64,000 nucleotides of DNA, from NCBI RefSeq assembly GCF_900094935.1, contig NZ_FMBA01000005.1, positions 1-64,000 of the forward strand. Reading direction: 5' to 3'. The position numbers and the translations under genes were made by a program. Source of the DNA: Gilliamella intestini. GTDB taxonomy: Bacteria > Pseudomonadota > Gammaproteobacteria > Enterobacterales > Orbaceae. Shown piece by piece: positions 32,774 to 40,161 of the stretch (the first letter of the stretch is position 1; each line of letters opens with the position of its first letter). The notes below the pieces were generated by a model. That model saw only the letters and a list, made by a program, of their open reading frames with translations, searched no databases and was not told the DNA's origin.

Positions 32774-34387
32774 TTACAATTGATGAATTAACTGCCAACT
32801 CAAGCCAAACTTTGCCAAATATTTTTTTAAACGATCAGCATCATTGCTACGTTGTTTTTTGGTGCGAGACACAGCAAACAATCGTCTGCCAGCTTCAGAT
32901 AAACAGCTACTTTTTTGGCATATTTCGATCACCTTTTCCAGTTGGAAGCGATCAAATTCATCTATTTCTAATGGAATTAAAGAGTCATCTGATTTGTGTT
33001 TCCCCCAGTTTTGTTTTAAGCGCAGAATCTCTTTTTCTACCTGTTCCAACGTAATATTGGCTTGTGGTGCTAACGTTGCCATTCGAATAATCGAGCTATT
33101 TAATTCACGAAAGTTGCCTTGCCATAAAGCGTCTTGTGAGGTAGCAAAGGCTAAATAAGCGCGCCTTGATTGTTGATTAAAGCGTGGCATAATGCCGTAT
33201 TGTTTAGCATAACGCGCTAACTCATAATCAATATTTGGTTCGATATCTTCTTTTCGTTCGGCTAAACTCGGCAGTTGATAACTCCACAAATTAATTCTGG
33301 CAAACAGATCTTCACGAAATTCGCCATTGGCAATTGCCAATTTAAGATCTTTATTAGTTCCAGCAATTAATTGAAAATCACTCTGAATCGGTTTATCACT
33401 ACCAAATGGATAAAATTGTTTCTCTTCAATCGCTTTTAATAACATGGCTTGTTCATCAAGCCCAAGTTCACCAATTTCATCTAAAAATAATAATCCCCCA
33501 TCGGCATTTTTAAGTAATCCAGTGCGAGCAAGATTCGCACCTGTAAATGCTCCTTTAACATGACCGAATAAGGTTGACATTGCACTATCGCCTCGTAAGG
33601 TGGCGCAGTTAATTTCGACAAATTGACCGTTAATTTGATGATTAGTGTGTTTTAGCAAATAAATTTGTTTAGCTAAAAATGATTTGCCTGCGCCAGTTGG
33701 CCCACACAATAAAATAGGGGCATGCGATCGGCTAGCAACCTGTTCTATTTCAGCAATTAATTGATTAAATTGTGGGTTACGAGTAGCGATACCTGACTTT
33801 AACAGATCGGTTGCTTGAATGGCATATTGTTGAAAACGAGTTAAGATTTTATCATAACGATGCAAATTCAAATCGATGATATTCATTTTACCGTAAGGTA
33901 CTTGCGCAATAAGATCTGCTTCCTCTAAGTTATAATTTTTTTCCATTATCTCCTTTTTGGATGGTGGAGACATTTGTAATAATTTAGCCGGGTAATAGCG
34001 CGATTCTGCTAGTAAAAACCAACAAATCTGTGCGACATGCGTACCAGTTGTAATATGCAAATAATACTCTTCTTGTTCTGGATTAAATGAGTAGTTTTTC
34101 GAAATATCAAAAAGGCAGGTATAAACTTGTTCAAAATCCCATGGATCATCTATATTTACAACAATTGGCCTTACTTCGGTTTGTGGCGATAAAATTTTAA
34201 TATCTTTAATAACTTCACAAAGCAGATGATAATCGTTTTGATAGTAGAGTAATTCAAATCGAGTTAATGGTAGATCAGATTGATGACATAAATCAATCGT
34301 TGGGCGCCACTGTCGCCAACGCCGTTTACCTTTACTACGTTGATCCAGTACATTTCCTAAAAAACCAAACACTACGTTCTTTTTCAT
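32774..34387 (-). CDS. rtcR: RtcR, CARF-domain sigma-54 activator of RNA repair
   Basis: 537 residues. The N-terminal 180 residues form the RtcR CARF-like sensor ('DPWDFEQVYTCLFDISKNY', 'HITTGTHVAQICWFLLAESR'), which responds to RNA ends with 2',3'-cyclic phosphate. The AAA+ domain has Walker A GPTGAGKS (229-236), the sigma-54 loop GAFTGA (279-284) and Walker B FLDE (301-304). The C-terminus is a Fis-like HTH ('LSEAGRRLFAVSRTKKQ'). It is divergent from the slipin-rtcB operon and a sigma-54 promoter, its likely target. Confidence 0.96.
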   Translation of the reverse strand: MKKNVVFGFLGNVLDQRSKGKRRWRQWRPTIDLCHQSDLPLTRFELLYYQNDYHLLCEVIKDIKILSPQTEVRPIVVNIDDPWDFEQVYTCLFDISKNYSFNPEQEEYYLHITTGTHVAQICWFLLAESRYYPAKLLQMSPPSKKEIMEKNYNLEEADLIAQVPYGKMNIIDLNLHRYDKILTRFQQYAIQATDLLKSGIATRNPQFNQLIAEIEQVASRSHAPILLCGPTGAGKSFLAKQIYLLKHTNHQINGQFVEINCATLRGDSAMSTLFGHVKGAFTGANLARTGLLKNADGGLLFLDEIGELGLDEQAMLLKAIEEKQFYPFGSDKPIQSDFQLIAGTNKDLKLAIANGEFREDLFARINLWSYQLPSLAERKEDIEPNIDYELARYAKQYGIMPRFNQQSRRAYLAFATSQDALWQGNFRELNSSIIRMATLAPQANITLEQVEKEILRLKQNWGKHKSDDSLIPLEIDEFDRFQLEKVIEICQKSSCLSEAGRRLFAVSRTKKQRSNDADRLKKYLAKFGLSWQLIHQL

Positions 34388-34533
34388 TTTTATAAAAAAT
34401 TATAAATAACTAGATAAAATTATAAAAAATAAATCTATTACAATCTACTTATATTTTATCAAAAAATATTTCAACCTTATTATTCATATATAAATCAAAT
34501 GATTATAAATAATTTTTTATTTTTTGAAAATTT

Positions 34534-34549
34534 TGGCACACTTTTAGCA
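34534..34549 (+). promoter_or_regulatory. sigma-54 promoter of the leader RNA-slipin-rtcB operon
   Basis: TGGCACACTTTTAGCA has the -24 GG (34535-34536) and -12 GC (34547-34548) exactly 12 bp apart, as sigma-54 requires. The -24 box is the perfect TGGCAC. Transcription should start near 34560. The rtcR start is 147 bp away on the other strand, leaving room for RtcR upstream sites. Confidence 0.85.
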
Positions 34550-34556
34550 TTATTGA

Positions 34557-34604
34557 ATGTACCTAAGTAAACATATGCTGTTTTTTTATAGCAGCAAGGT
34601 ACAT
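34557..34604 (+). ncRNA. 5' hairpin of the RtcR-controlled leader RNA
   Basis: ATGTACCT (34557-34564) pairs perfectly with AGGTACAT (34597-34604). An inner stem TGCTG/CAGCA caps a T-rich loop, with an 11-nt bulge on the 5' side. It starts within a few bases of the predicted sigma-54 start site, so it would be the very 5' end of the transcript. A stem with a bulge near the end recalls Y RNAs, but no Ro60-binding consensus is visible. Confidence 0.55.
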
Positions 34605-34621
34605 AGCGAATACTTTACGTA

Positions 34622-34638
34622 TTTATCCATGGGATAAA
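34622..34638 (+). ncRNA. short hairpin in the leader RNA
   Basis: TTTATCC (34622-34628) and GGATAAA (34632-34638) form a 7-bp stem with a 3-nt loop. Further small hairpins follow: CTAAT/ATTAG at about 34666-34681 and TTGCT/AGCAA at 34683-34699, just before the tRNA-like domain. Confidence 0.45.
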
Positions 34639-34701
34639 GGAGCCAAAGATTATCAACATGTATTTCTAATTATGTGATTAGGTTGCTGTATCAAAGCAAA
34701 T

Positions 34702-34777
34702 TTTTGAATAGTTCATCAGGTAGAACAATCGACAAGGGATCGATATGTGGTAGGTTCGAGTCCTACTTCAAAAACCA
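34702..34777 (+). ncRNA. tRNA-like cloverleaf with encoded CCA in the rtcB operon leader
   Basis: All arms pair perfectly. Acceptor: TTTTGAA (34702-34708) with TTCAAAA (34767-34773), then A74 and CCA. D arm: GTTC/GAAC with loop ATCAGGTA, keeping A14, G18-G19 and A21. Anticodon arm: ATCGA/TCGAT with 7-nt loop CAAGGGA. Variable loop: 5 nt. T arm: GTAGG/CCTAC with loop TTCGAGT. Position 33 is A instead of the universal U, 15/48 is U/G instead of purine/pyrimidine, and pair 1-72 is U-A, so it is unlikely to work in translation. It lies in the sigma-54-driven leader upstream of slipin and rtcB. Salmonella YrlA in rsr-yrlBA-rtcBA also has a tRNA-like domain. Confidence 0.85.
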
Positions 34778-34816
34778 AAAATGAAAGTAATAATAAACAC
34801 AATCAGTGATCGTGTT

Positions 34817-34857
34817 GAATAAGAAAGAGGTAAAGCTGTATTACCACTTTCTTATTC
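34817..34857 (+). ncRNA. long leader hairpin
   Basis: GAATAAGAAAG (34817-34827) pairs with CTTTCTTATTC (34847-34857). Inside, after one A-A mismatch, GGTAA pairs with TTACC around a 7-nt loop. It is 40 nt past the tRNA-like domain. There is no T run, so it is a structural or processing element rather than a terminator. Confidence 0.6.
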
Positions 34858-34939
34858 ACCAGTTTAAACCGGTTAACTTAGTGATCAATAAAAATGGCTA
34901 AGATAAAAAAACTGGATAATAGGCAGAAAGTTAAACACC

Positions 34940-34963
34940 AATAAGAAGGATTATTTTCTTATT
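34940..34963 (+). ncRNA. second leader hairpin with the same stem sequence
   Basis: AATAAGAA (34940-34947) pairs with TTCTTATT (34956-34963), using the same stem bases as the hairpin at 34817. The two could swap partners, which would allow alternative folds upstream of the slipin start. Confidence 0.5.
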
Positions 34964-35052
34964 CACTTTAATGCTCCCCCTATTATTTCGTTACTTAACC
35001 CGTGCAAATTGGCACAAACACGATGGCTGATTGTCGTAAAAGGAATAATACA

Positions 35053-36630
35053 ATGATAAAAACCATTAAAGTAAAAAAATATGAAATTGCAGTATTATAT
35101 AAACATGGCGAGATTACTCAGATCTTAACAGCAGGTGTTTACCATAAAGCCGATCCATTCAATACGCTTAGTTATAAAATAATTGATTTAGCTGTATCCA
35201 AAGTAGCCGAAGAAATTGCTGAACAACTACTTAACTTTTATCCAACCATTGTTAAACAGCACTGTTATTTGGTCGATGTAGCTACTAATGAAATCGCATT
35301 ACGTTATGAACAGCAAAAACTAGTTGAAGTGATTTTACCTGCAACCAAAACATTATATTGGAACAGCTATAAATCTCACTCAATAAAAAAAGTGTTATTA
35401 CAACAAGATTATGCATTACCGACTGAAATTACTAATGAATTACTGCAAGCAAAAAACACTAATGAACCAATTAATAATATCGATAAATTAGTTCTACATC
35501 ATTTTATTCATGAACAAATCGGTACTTTATTTGTTGATAACCAATTAATAAAAATTATTGCGCCAGAAACGGTAGTCGGTTACTGTCCATTTAAACACAC
35601 TATTGTACTTGGTAAATTTAATTTACGTGAAAACCGTATTGATGATTGTATCGCTAATGCCATCGAACAGCGTACACCACAGCAACTATTACAATTTTGT
35701 ATAGCAATGGACGTTGGCGCTAACGAAGTAGGGTTGCGTTATGAAAATGATTTGCTAGTTGAAATTCTACCGCCAGGAACAAAACGACTTTACTGGAAAA
35801 ATAGTGATAAACAACATATAGTTAAGGTTGAGTTAAATAAGGGGTATACCTTAAATAATGAAATGATTGAACAATTATTACAACCAAAACTACGGCAAAA
35901 AGGCATCATAGGGGATAATGGCGTATTAATCGCCCAAGTGCCGGCTTATCATGTAGGAGTATTAAAAGTTAATGGTAGAATTGAGCAGCTATTAACAGCT
36001 GGTATCACAGCTTATTGGCGTTTTAACCGTGAAATATCGGTTGATATCGTTGATACTCGTTTGCAAGTATTAGAAGTTGCAGGTCAAGAAATTTTAACTA
36101 AAGATAAAGTGAATTTACGTATCAATTTGGTTGCAAACTGGCGTTATACAGATGTTTTAATGGCATTTGAAAAAACAGCAAGTCCTGCTGAATTACTTTA
36201 TCGAGAACTCCAGTTTGGTTTACGTGAAGCAATTGGCACTCGCACATTAGATGAATTGCTTGAAAATAAAAACATCATCGATGAAGTGGTAAGTAAGCAT
36301 GTACAAATGCGTTTAGAAGGTTTTGGCATTGCAACTATCTCGTTAGGAGTAAAAGATATTATTTTACCCGGCGATATGAAAGCAATTTTATCGCAAGTGG
36401 TTGAAGCTGAAAAATCAGCACAAGCCAATGTGATACGTCGCCGCGAAGAAACCTCGGCCACTCGTTCATTATTAAACACAGCGAAAGTGATGGAAAACAA
36501 CCCAGTGGCTTTACGCTTAAAAGAGATGGAAACCCTAGAACGTATTGCTGAACGCATCGATAAGATCTCGGTAGTGGGGGGACTAGATCAAGTATTACAT
36601 GGTTTGATTAATATCCAACCTAAAGGTTAG
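35053..36630 (+). CDS. slipin (SPFH/band-7) protein with five N-terminal repeats
   Basis: 525 residues from the ATG at 35053, which has AGGA 8 nt upstream; a GTG frame opening at 35002 is rejected. About residues 300-525 form an SPFH/stomatin domain ('TKDKVNLRINLVANWRYTD', 'LDELLENKNIIDEVV', 'VEAEKSAQANVIRRREETSA'). A motif of the form 'EhGLRYxxxxLVEhLxPGTxxLYW' recurs at about residues 8, 78, 152, 224 and 298, so the N-terminal 300 residues are tandem copies of the segment that precedes the SPFH core. There is no obvious membrane helix. Slipins are often encoded with RtcB; here it lies 55 bp before rtcB. The role in RNA repair is unknown. Confidence 0.85.
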   Translation: MIKTIKVKKYEIAVLYKHGEITQILTAGVYHKADPFNTLSYKIIDLAVSKVAEEIAEQLLNFYPTIVKQHCYLVDVATNEIALRYEQQKLVEVILPATKTLYWNSYKSHSIKKVLLQQDYALPTEITNELLQAKNTNEPINNIDKLVLHHFIHEQIGTLFVDNQLIKIIAPETVVGYCPFKHTIVLGKFNLRENRIDDCIANAIEQRTPQQLLQFCIAMDVGANEVGLRYENDLLVEILPPGTKRLYWKNSDKQHIVKVELNKGYTLNNEMIEQLLQPKLRQKGIIGDNGVLIAQVPAYHVGVLKVNGRIEQLLTAGITAYWRFNREISVDIVDTRLQVLEVAGQEILTKDKVNLRINLVANWRYTDVLMAFEKTASPAELLYRELQFGLREAIGTRTLDELLENKNIIDEVVSKHVQMRLEGFGIATISLGVKDIILPGDMKAILSQVVEAEKSAQANVIRRREETSATRSLLNTAKVMENNPVALRLKEMETLERIAERIDKISVVGGLDQVLHGLINIQPKG

Positions 36631-36685
36631 AAATAAAAATGTAACATCATGCAATTAACTGTTGCATGATAAAAAGGAATAAAGC

Positions 36686-37906
36686 ATGACACAATATAAC
36701 TTATTACAAACAGATAATGCCAAACCAATAAAAATGTGGACAAAAGGCGTGCCTGTTGAAGAAGAAGCCAAAACCCAATTAACCAAAACGGCACAATTAC
36801 CGTTTATTTTTAAACATATCGCCGTCATGCCTGATGTGCATGTCGGTAAAGGATCAACTATCGGTAGTGTGATCCCAACCATAGGCGCAATTATACCGGC
36901 AACTGTAGGAGTGGATATTGGCTGTGGCATGATTGCTGTGCAAACGTCTTTAATAGCGAGTGATTTACCTGACAATCTATTACCGTTACGAAATGAAATT
37001 GAAAAAGCAGTACCGCATGGCCGATCGCCTCATAATCGTCGACAAGATATTGGTAGCTGGCAAAATCCACCATTAATCATTGACCAGTATTGGCAACAGC
37101 TATTACCCGGTTTTGAAAAGTTAACAGAAAAATATCCAAATTTTTTAAAAACCAATAATTACCGACATTTAGGCACACTCGGCACCGGCAACCATTTTAT
37201 CGAAATTTGTTTGGATGAAGCCGATCGAGTTTGGATTATGTTGCATAGTGGATCACGAGGTATAGGTAATGCTATTGGTAACTTTTTTATAGAAATGGCA
37301 CGAAAAGATATGGAAGTCCATAACAAAAATCTACCTGATAAAGACTTAGCATATTTGGAAGAAGGAACCGAACATTTTCATGATTATGTTGATGCTGTGC
37401 ATTGGGCGCAAGAATTTGCAAGACTCAACCGTGAAGCCATGATGAATAATGTTATCTTAGCAATGCGTAAAGTCATTACTAAACCATTTACCACGCACAT
37501 GTCGGCGGTAAATTGTCACCATAACTATGTGCAAAAAGAGCAACATTTTGGTGAAGACATTTTCATTACACGTAAAGGTGCAGTGTCTGCTCGAAAAGGT
37601 GAACTAGGGATTATTCCGGGATCAATGGGCGCTAAAAGCTATATTGTGCGAGGACTTGGTAATGAAGAAAGTTTCTGTTCATGCTCGCACGGTGCAGGGC
37701 GAGTTATGAGCCGAACAGAAGCTAAAAAGAAATTTACCATTGAAGACCAAATTAAAGCAACAGCACACGTTGAATGCCGAAAAGATGCCAACGTGATTGA
37801 TGAAATCCCAATGGCATACAAAGATATTGATGCGGTAATGACAGCCCAAAATGAATTGGTCGAAATTGTCCATCAATTACGGCAAGTTGTGTGTGTGAAA
37901 GGGTAA
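36686..37906 (+). CDS. rtcB: RNA-splicing ligase RtcB
   Basis: GTP- and Mn-dependent ligase joining RNA 2',3'-cyclic phosphate or 3'-phosphate ends to 5'-OH ends, 406 residues (E. coli 408). Signatures: 'AVMPDVHVGKGSTIGSVIP', 'GVDIGCGM' with the metal Cys, 'GTLGTGNHFIEI', 'HSGSRGIGN', 'NCHHNYVQKEQHFGE', 'KGAVSARKGE' and the guanylylated His in 'SHGAGRVMSR'. It acts on tRNA or rRNA broken by toxins and other ribotoxic stress. RtcA, the usual cyclase partner in E. coli, is absent downstream. Confidence 0.97.
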   Translation: MTQYNLLQTDNAKPIKMWTKGVPVEEEAKTQLTKTAQLPFIFKHIAVMPDVHVGKGSTIGSVIPTIGAIIPATVGVDIGCGMIAVQTSLIASDLPDNLLPLRNEIEKAVPHGRSPHNRRQDIGSWQNPPLIIDQYWQQLLPGFEKLTEKYPNFLKTNNYRHLGTLGTGNHFIEICLDEADRVWIMLHSGSRGIGNAIGNFFIEMARKDMEVHNKNLPDKDLAYLEEGTEHFHDYVDAVHWAQEFARLNREAMMNNVILAMRKVITKPFTTHMSAVNCHHNYVQKEQHFGEDIFITRKGAVSARKGELGIIPGSMGAKSYIVRGLGNEESFCSCSHGAGRVMSRTEAKKKFTIEDQIKATAHVECRKDANVIDEIPMAYKDIDAVMTAQNELVEIVHQLRQVVCVKG

Positions 37907-37926
37907 AAAATATCGACACAGTTATG

Positions 37927-37947
37927 ACCGCCCCAAATGGGGGCGGA
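37927..37947 (+). terminator. rtcB downstream hairpin
   Basis: CCGCCCC (37928-37934) and GGGGCGG (37940-37946) form a GC-rich stem, rare in this AT-rich DNA, 20 bp past rtcB. The T run is weak, so termination is likely but not certain. Confidence 0.6.
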
Positions 37948-38138
37948 ATTGTATATTAATGGCGGTTGGTGGTATATGATGGGGTAATACTCGCCCTTTT
38001 ATTTTTTGCGAAATGCTTGCGATATCACTACACTTTAAAACTCAAATTTCTTCTTCATTGACAGAATTCATTTAATGTATTCAGACTTAATCAATGATAA
38101 GATTTTCATTTACTCAACTTTGTTTTCGATTTATTTAA

Positions 38139-39920
38139 TTACCAAGATGGTAATTTAAATAATCGTCCTTGTATTCCTTCATCATGTAATACCAATGCAA
38201 TTTCATTTTTATTAAAGAAAATATTGTTATCAAGTGGAATATCTGAATCAATTACAGTAATAATTTGTTGAATATCTAAAATAGAATATTGCCTTATCAC
38301 ATTCAGAAGATTGATCTTTGTTCTGTCATCTAAAGATTCAAATATCCCATCATGATAAACAAAACGAGGAAAATTATCTTTAAGATGAGCGCGTAATATA
38401 GCTAAATCAAAAGCCACACATAATAATTTTTTATAAGTATGTCCATCATCAGCACTTGTTGAACAACCAGCTTCATCTAAAATATCAGCACTAAAGTCAA
38501 GATGACCTTCTCGATTAATTTTGACATTAAGTAATGCTTTTCGAGAAATAACATCTTCAATAATGCGACTGAAATACAACCTAATTTCTGAAAATAAACT
38601 TGTTTCCTGTTTATTTTGCATCTCTAAATCTTTTTCCATATCAATTTGAATTTTTTGATATTTTTTATTTAACTGCCTAATTTCAGTCCTAAGCTCTTGC
38701 AATTTATGAATAAACTCTTTTTGCCTTTCTAAAAAAGCAATATCAGCTTTTAAGGTAATTAAATCATTAGATATTTGTTTATATTTATCAAAAATATCTG
38801 TTTCACCTAAAAATGATAAAGTTTGTGTTCTTTCTTCACCTAATTGCAATAAGGTTTGATTAATATCTATTAACTCTTTTTTTATTGATGATAGTTCTTC
38901 TTTTAAATATTTATGTCGTTCTTCCGTAATCGCGCGGTTAAACTTAATGAGTTGATTAAAATCCTTTTTTAATTGCTTAGGGAAAAGAATCCCGACTTCT
39001 TTGTATAAGCTTTCGGCCTTATCAGGATCAAATAATATTTGTTGTTTTTGTAAAGATAATTCTATCTTTTTTCGATTAAACTCTAATGAATAACGTCTTT
39101 TATTTAATGTGGCTATTTTCAAATCTAATTCATCAATGAGTTTTTTTGTTTTTACTTGATCTACTGAATGAAAATCAAACTGATCCAATAGCCGTTGTCG
39201 CTCATTAACATCTTGTTGTTTTAATAATAAGAGCCCATCAATTCGACTAATATCTTCAATTGAACCGCCCAACTCTTTTTGTACTATATCTTCTCTATTT
39301 CTCGCATCCTTAAGTTGAGATTCAAGTTCATAGTGTTTTGTAATTAAATCAGAATTAAAACCAAGAATATGAGCAAGAAAGGGTTTCCAGTCTTTATGTT
39401 TAGATGCAAATTTTCTTAATTGAAAAACATTACGATAATCATCTTGAGAACGTAATAAATAACCTAATATTTTGCGATAAGGCCATGGTTTGAGACAGTA
39501 AAAATTCAATATACTGTCTAAAATTTCTTTCGCTTTATCAAATGGCACATTTTCATGATCCCAATTCGTTAATTGAGTAAAATCTTGGTGTGAATCGTTA
39601 TGTTTCTTTATACTGATACGAGCTGCATTAGTGACACCTCGACGAATAGTGAGGTAAGAACCATCTTCTAATTCTAACTCTAAAAAAAATACAAATTGGT
39701 TAAACAACTGCTCATGCTTAAATAAAAAGAATTCTGATTTTTTTTGAGATAAAAAACAAAAATCAAGTAATTTGCCTAACGTCGATTTACCTAAATTATG
39801 GGTATCTTTTTTCTTATTTTCAGGCAAACGGATTTCAGCTTGAATTACGTTCAAACCTGATGAAAAAATAATAGTTTCAAATAAATCTGGTTTATTTGAA
39901 TATAATTTAGATAGTTTCAT
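38139..39920 (-). CDS. ABC-three-component system ATPase, DUF2326 (SMC/RecN-like)
   Basis: 593 residues. The N-terminus has a P-loop 'HNLGKSTLGKLLDF' (GKST at 44-47). The centre is about 300 residues of coiled coil. The C-terminus has the second ATPase half ('LLCVAFDLAILR', 'FVYHDGIFESLDDRTK', acidic Walker B-type). This is the DUF2326 arrangement found as the ATPase of ABC-3C systems, predicted conflict/defence modules. It is the last gene of a three-gene operon and overlaps the middle component by 14 nt. Confidence 0.8.
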   Translation of the reverse strand: MKLSKLYSNKPDLFETIIFSSGLNVIQAEIRLPENKKKDTHNLGKSTLGKLLDFCFLSQKKSEFFLFKHEQLFNQFVFFLELELEDGSYLTIRRGVTNAARISIKKHNDSHQDFTQLTNWDHENVPFDKAKEILDSILNFYCLKPWPYRKILGYLLRSQDDYRNVFQLRKFASKHKDWKPFLAHILGFNSDLITKHYELESQLKDARNREDIVQKELGGSIEDISRIDGLLLLKQQDVNERQRLLDQFDFHSVDQVKTKKLIDELDLKIATLNKRRYSLEFNRKKIELSLQKQQILFDPDKAESLYKEVGILFPKQLKKDFNQLIKFNRAITEERHKYLKEELSSIKKELIDINQTLLQLGEERTQTLSFLGETDIFDKYKQISNDLITLKADIAFLERQKEFIHKLQELRTEIRQLNKKYQKIQIDMEKDLEMQNKQETSLFSEIRLYFSRIIEDVISRKALLNVKINREGHLDFSADILDEAGCSTSADDGHTYKKLLCVAFDLAILRAHLKDNFPRFVYHDGIFESLDDRTKINLLNVIRQYSILDIQQIITVIDSDIPLDNNIFFNKNEIALVLHDEGIQGRLFKLPSW

Positions 39921-40161
39921 TTATCCCCACATATTCGATTGAATCAGTTTTTGCGTGATACTCAATTAACCCTAATAAAAAAAGAAGATTAAGCGCAGGT
40001 AGAAATAAAAAATGTCCACCTTCAACGGATTTTTTAGCATATTCTAATAAACTATCATACTTTTTTAGTCTCTTTTTCTTAATATAAGTAAGCAATAAAA
40101 AAGACATGTTAATAATAGTCTTATCCGGATGAGTATGTTTATTGGGTCTTAGCATCTTCAT
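39907..40161 (-). CDS. ABC-three-component system middle component
   Basis: 84 residues, small helical protein. The start 'LRPNKHTHPDKTIINMSFLLL' and the 'FLPALNLLFLLGLIEY' segment match what I recall of middle component 6 of ABC-3C systems, a winged-helix-like adaptor that links effector and ATPase. It overlaps both neighbours (23 nt upstream, 14 nt downstream), which implies translational coupling. Confidence 0.75.
   Translation of the reverse strand: MKMLRPNKHTHPDKTIINMSFLLLTYIKKKRLKKYDSLLEYAKKSVEGGHFLFLPALNLLFLLGLIEYHAKTDSIEYVGINETI

Noticed and set aside
34702-34777. Ordinary tRNA gene with anticodon AGG
   Set aside because: The anticodon loop CAAGGGA lacks U33, 15/48 is reversed and the acceptor stem is nearly all A-U. 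Its place in a sigma-54 leader also argues against a translation tRNA. Reported as tRNA-like instead.
34817-34963. Repeated AATAAGAA stems as a CRISPR-like array
   Set aside because: Only two hairpins of different size, no regular spacers and no cas genes in the window.
35010-35026. Second TGGCAC box as another sigma-54 promoter
   Set aside because: No GC occurs 12 bp downstream, so the -12 element is missing.
35002-35052. Upstream GTG start for the slipin gene
   Set aside because: No ribosome site. The ATG at 35053 has AGGA at correct spacing and begins the first repeat unit.
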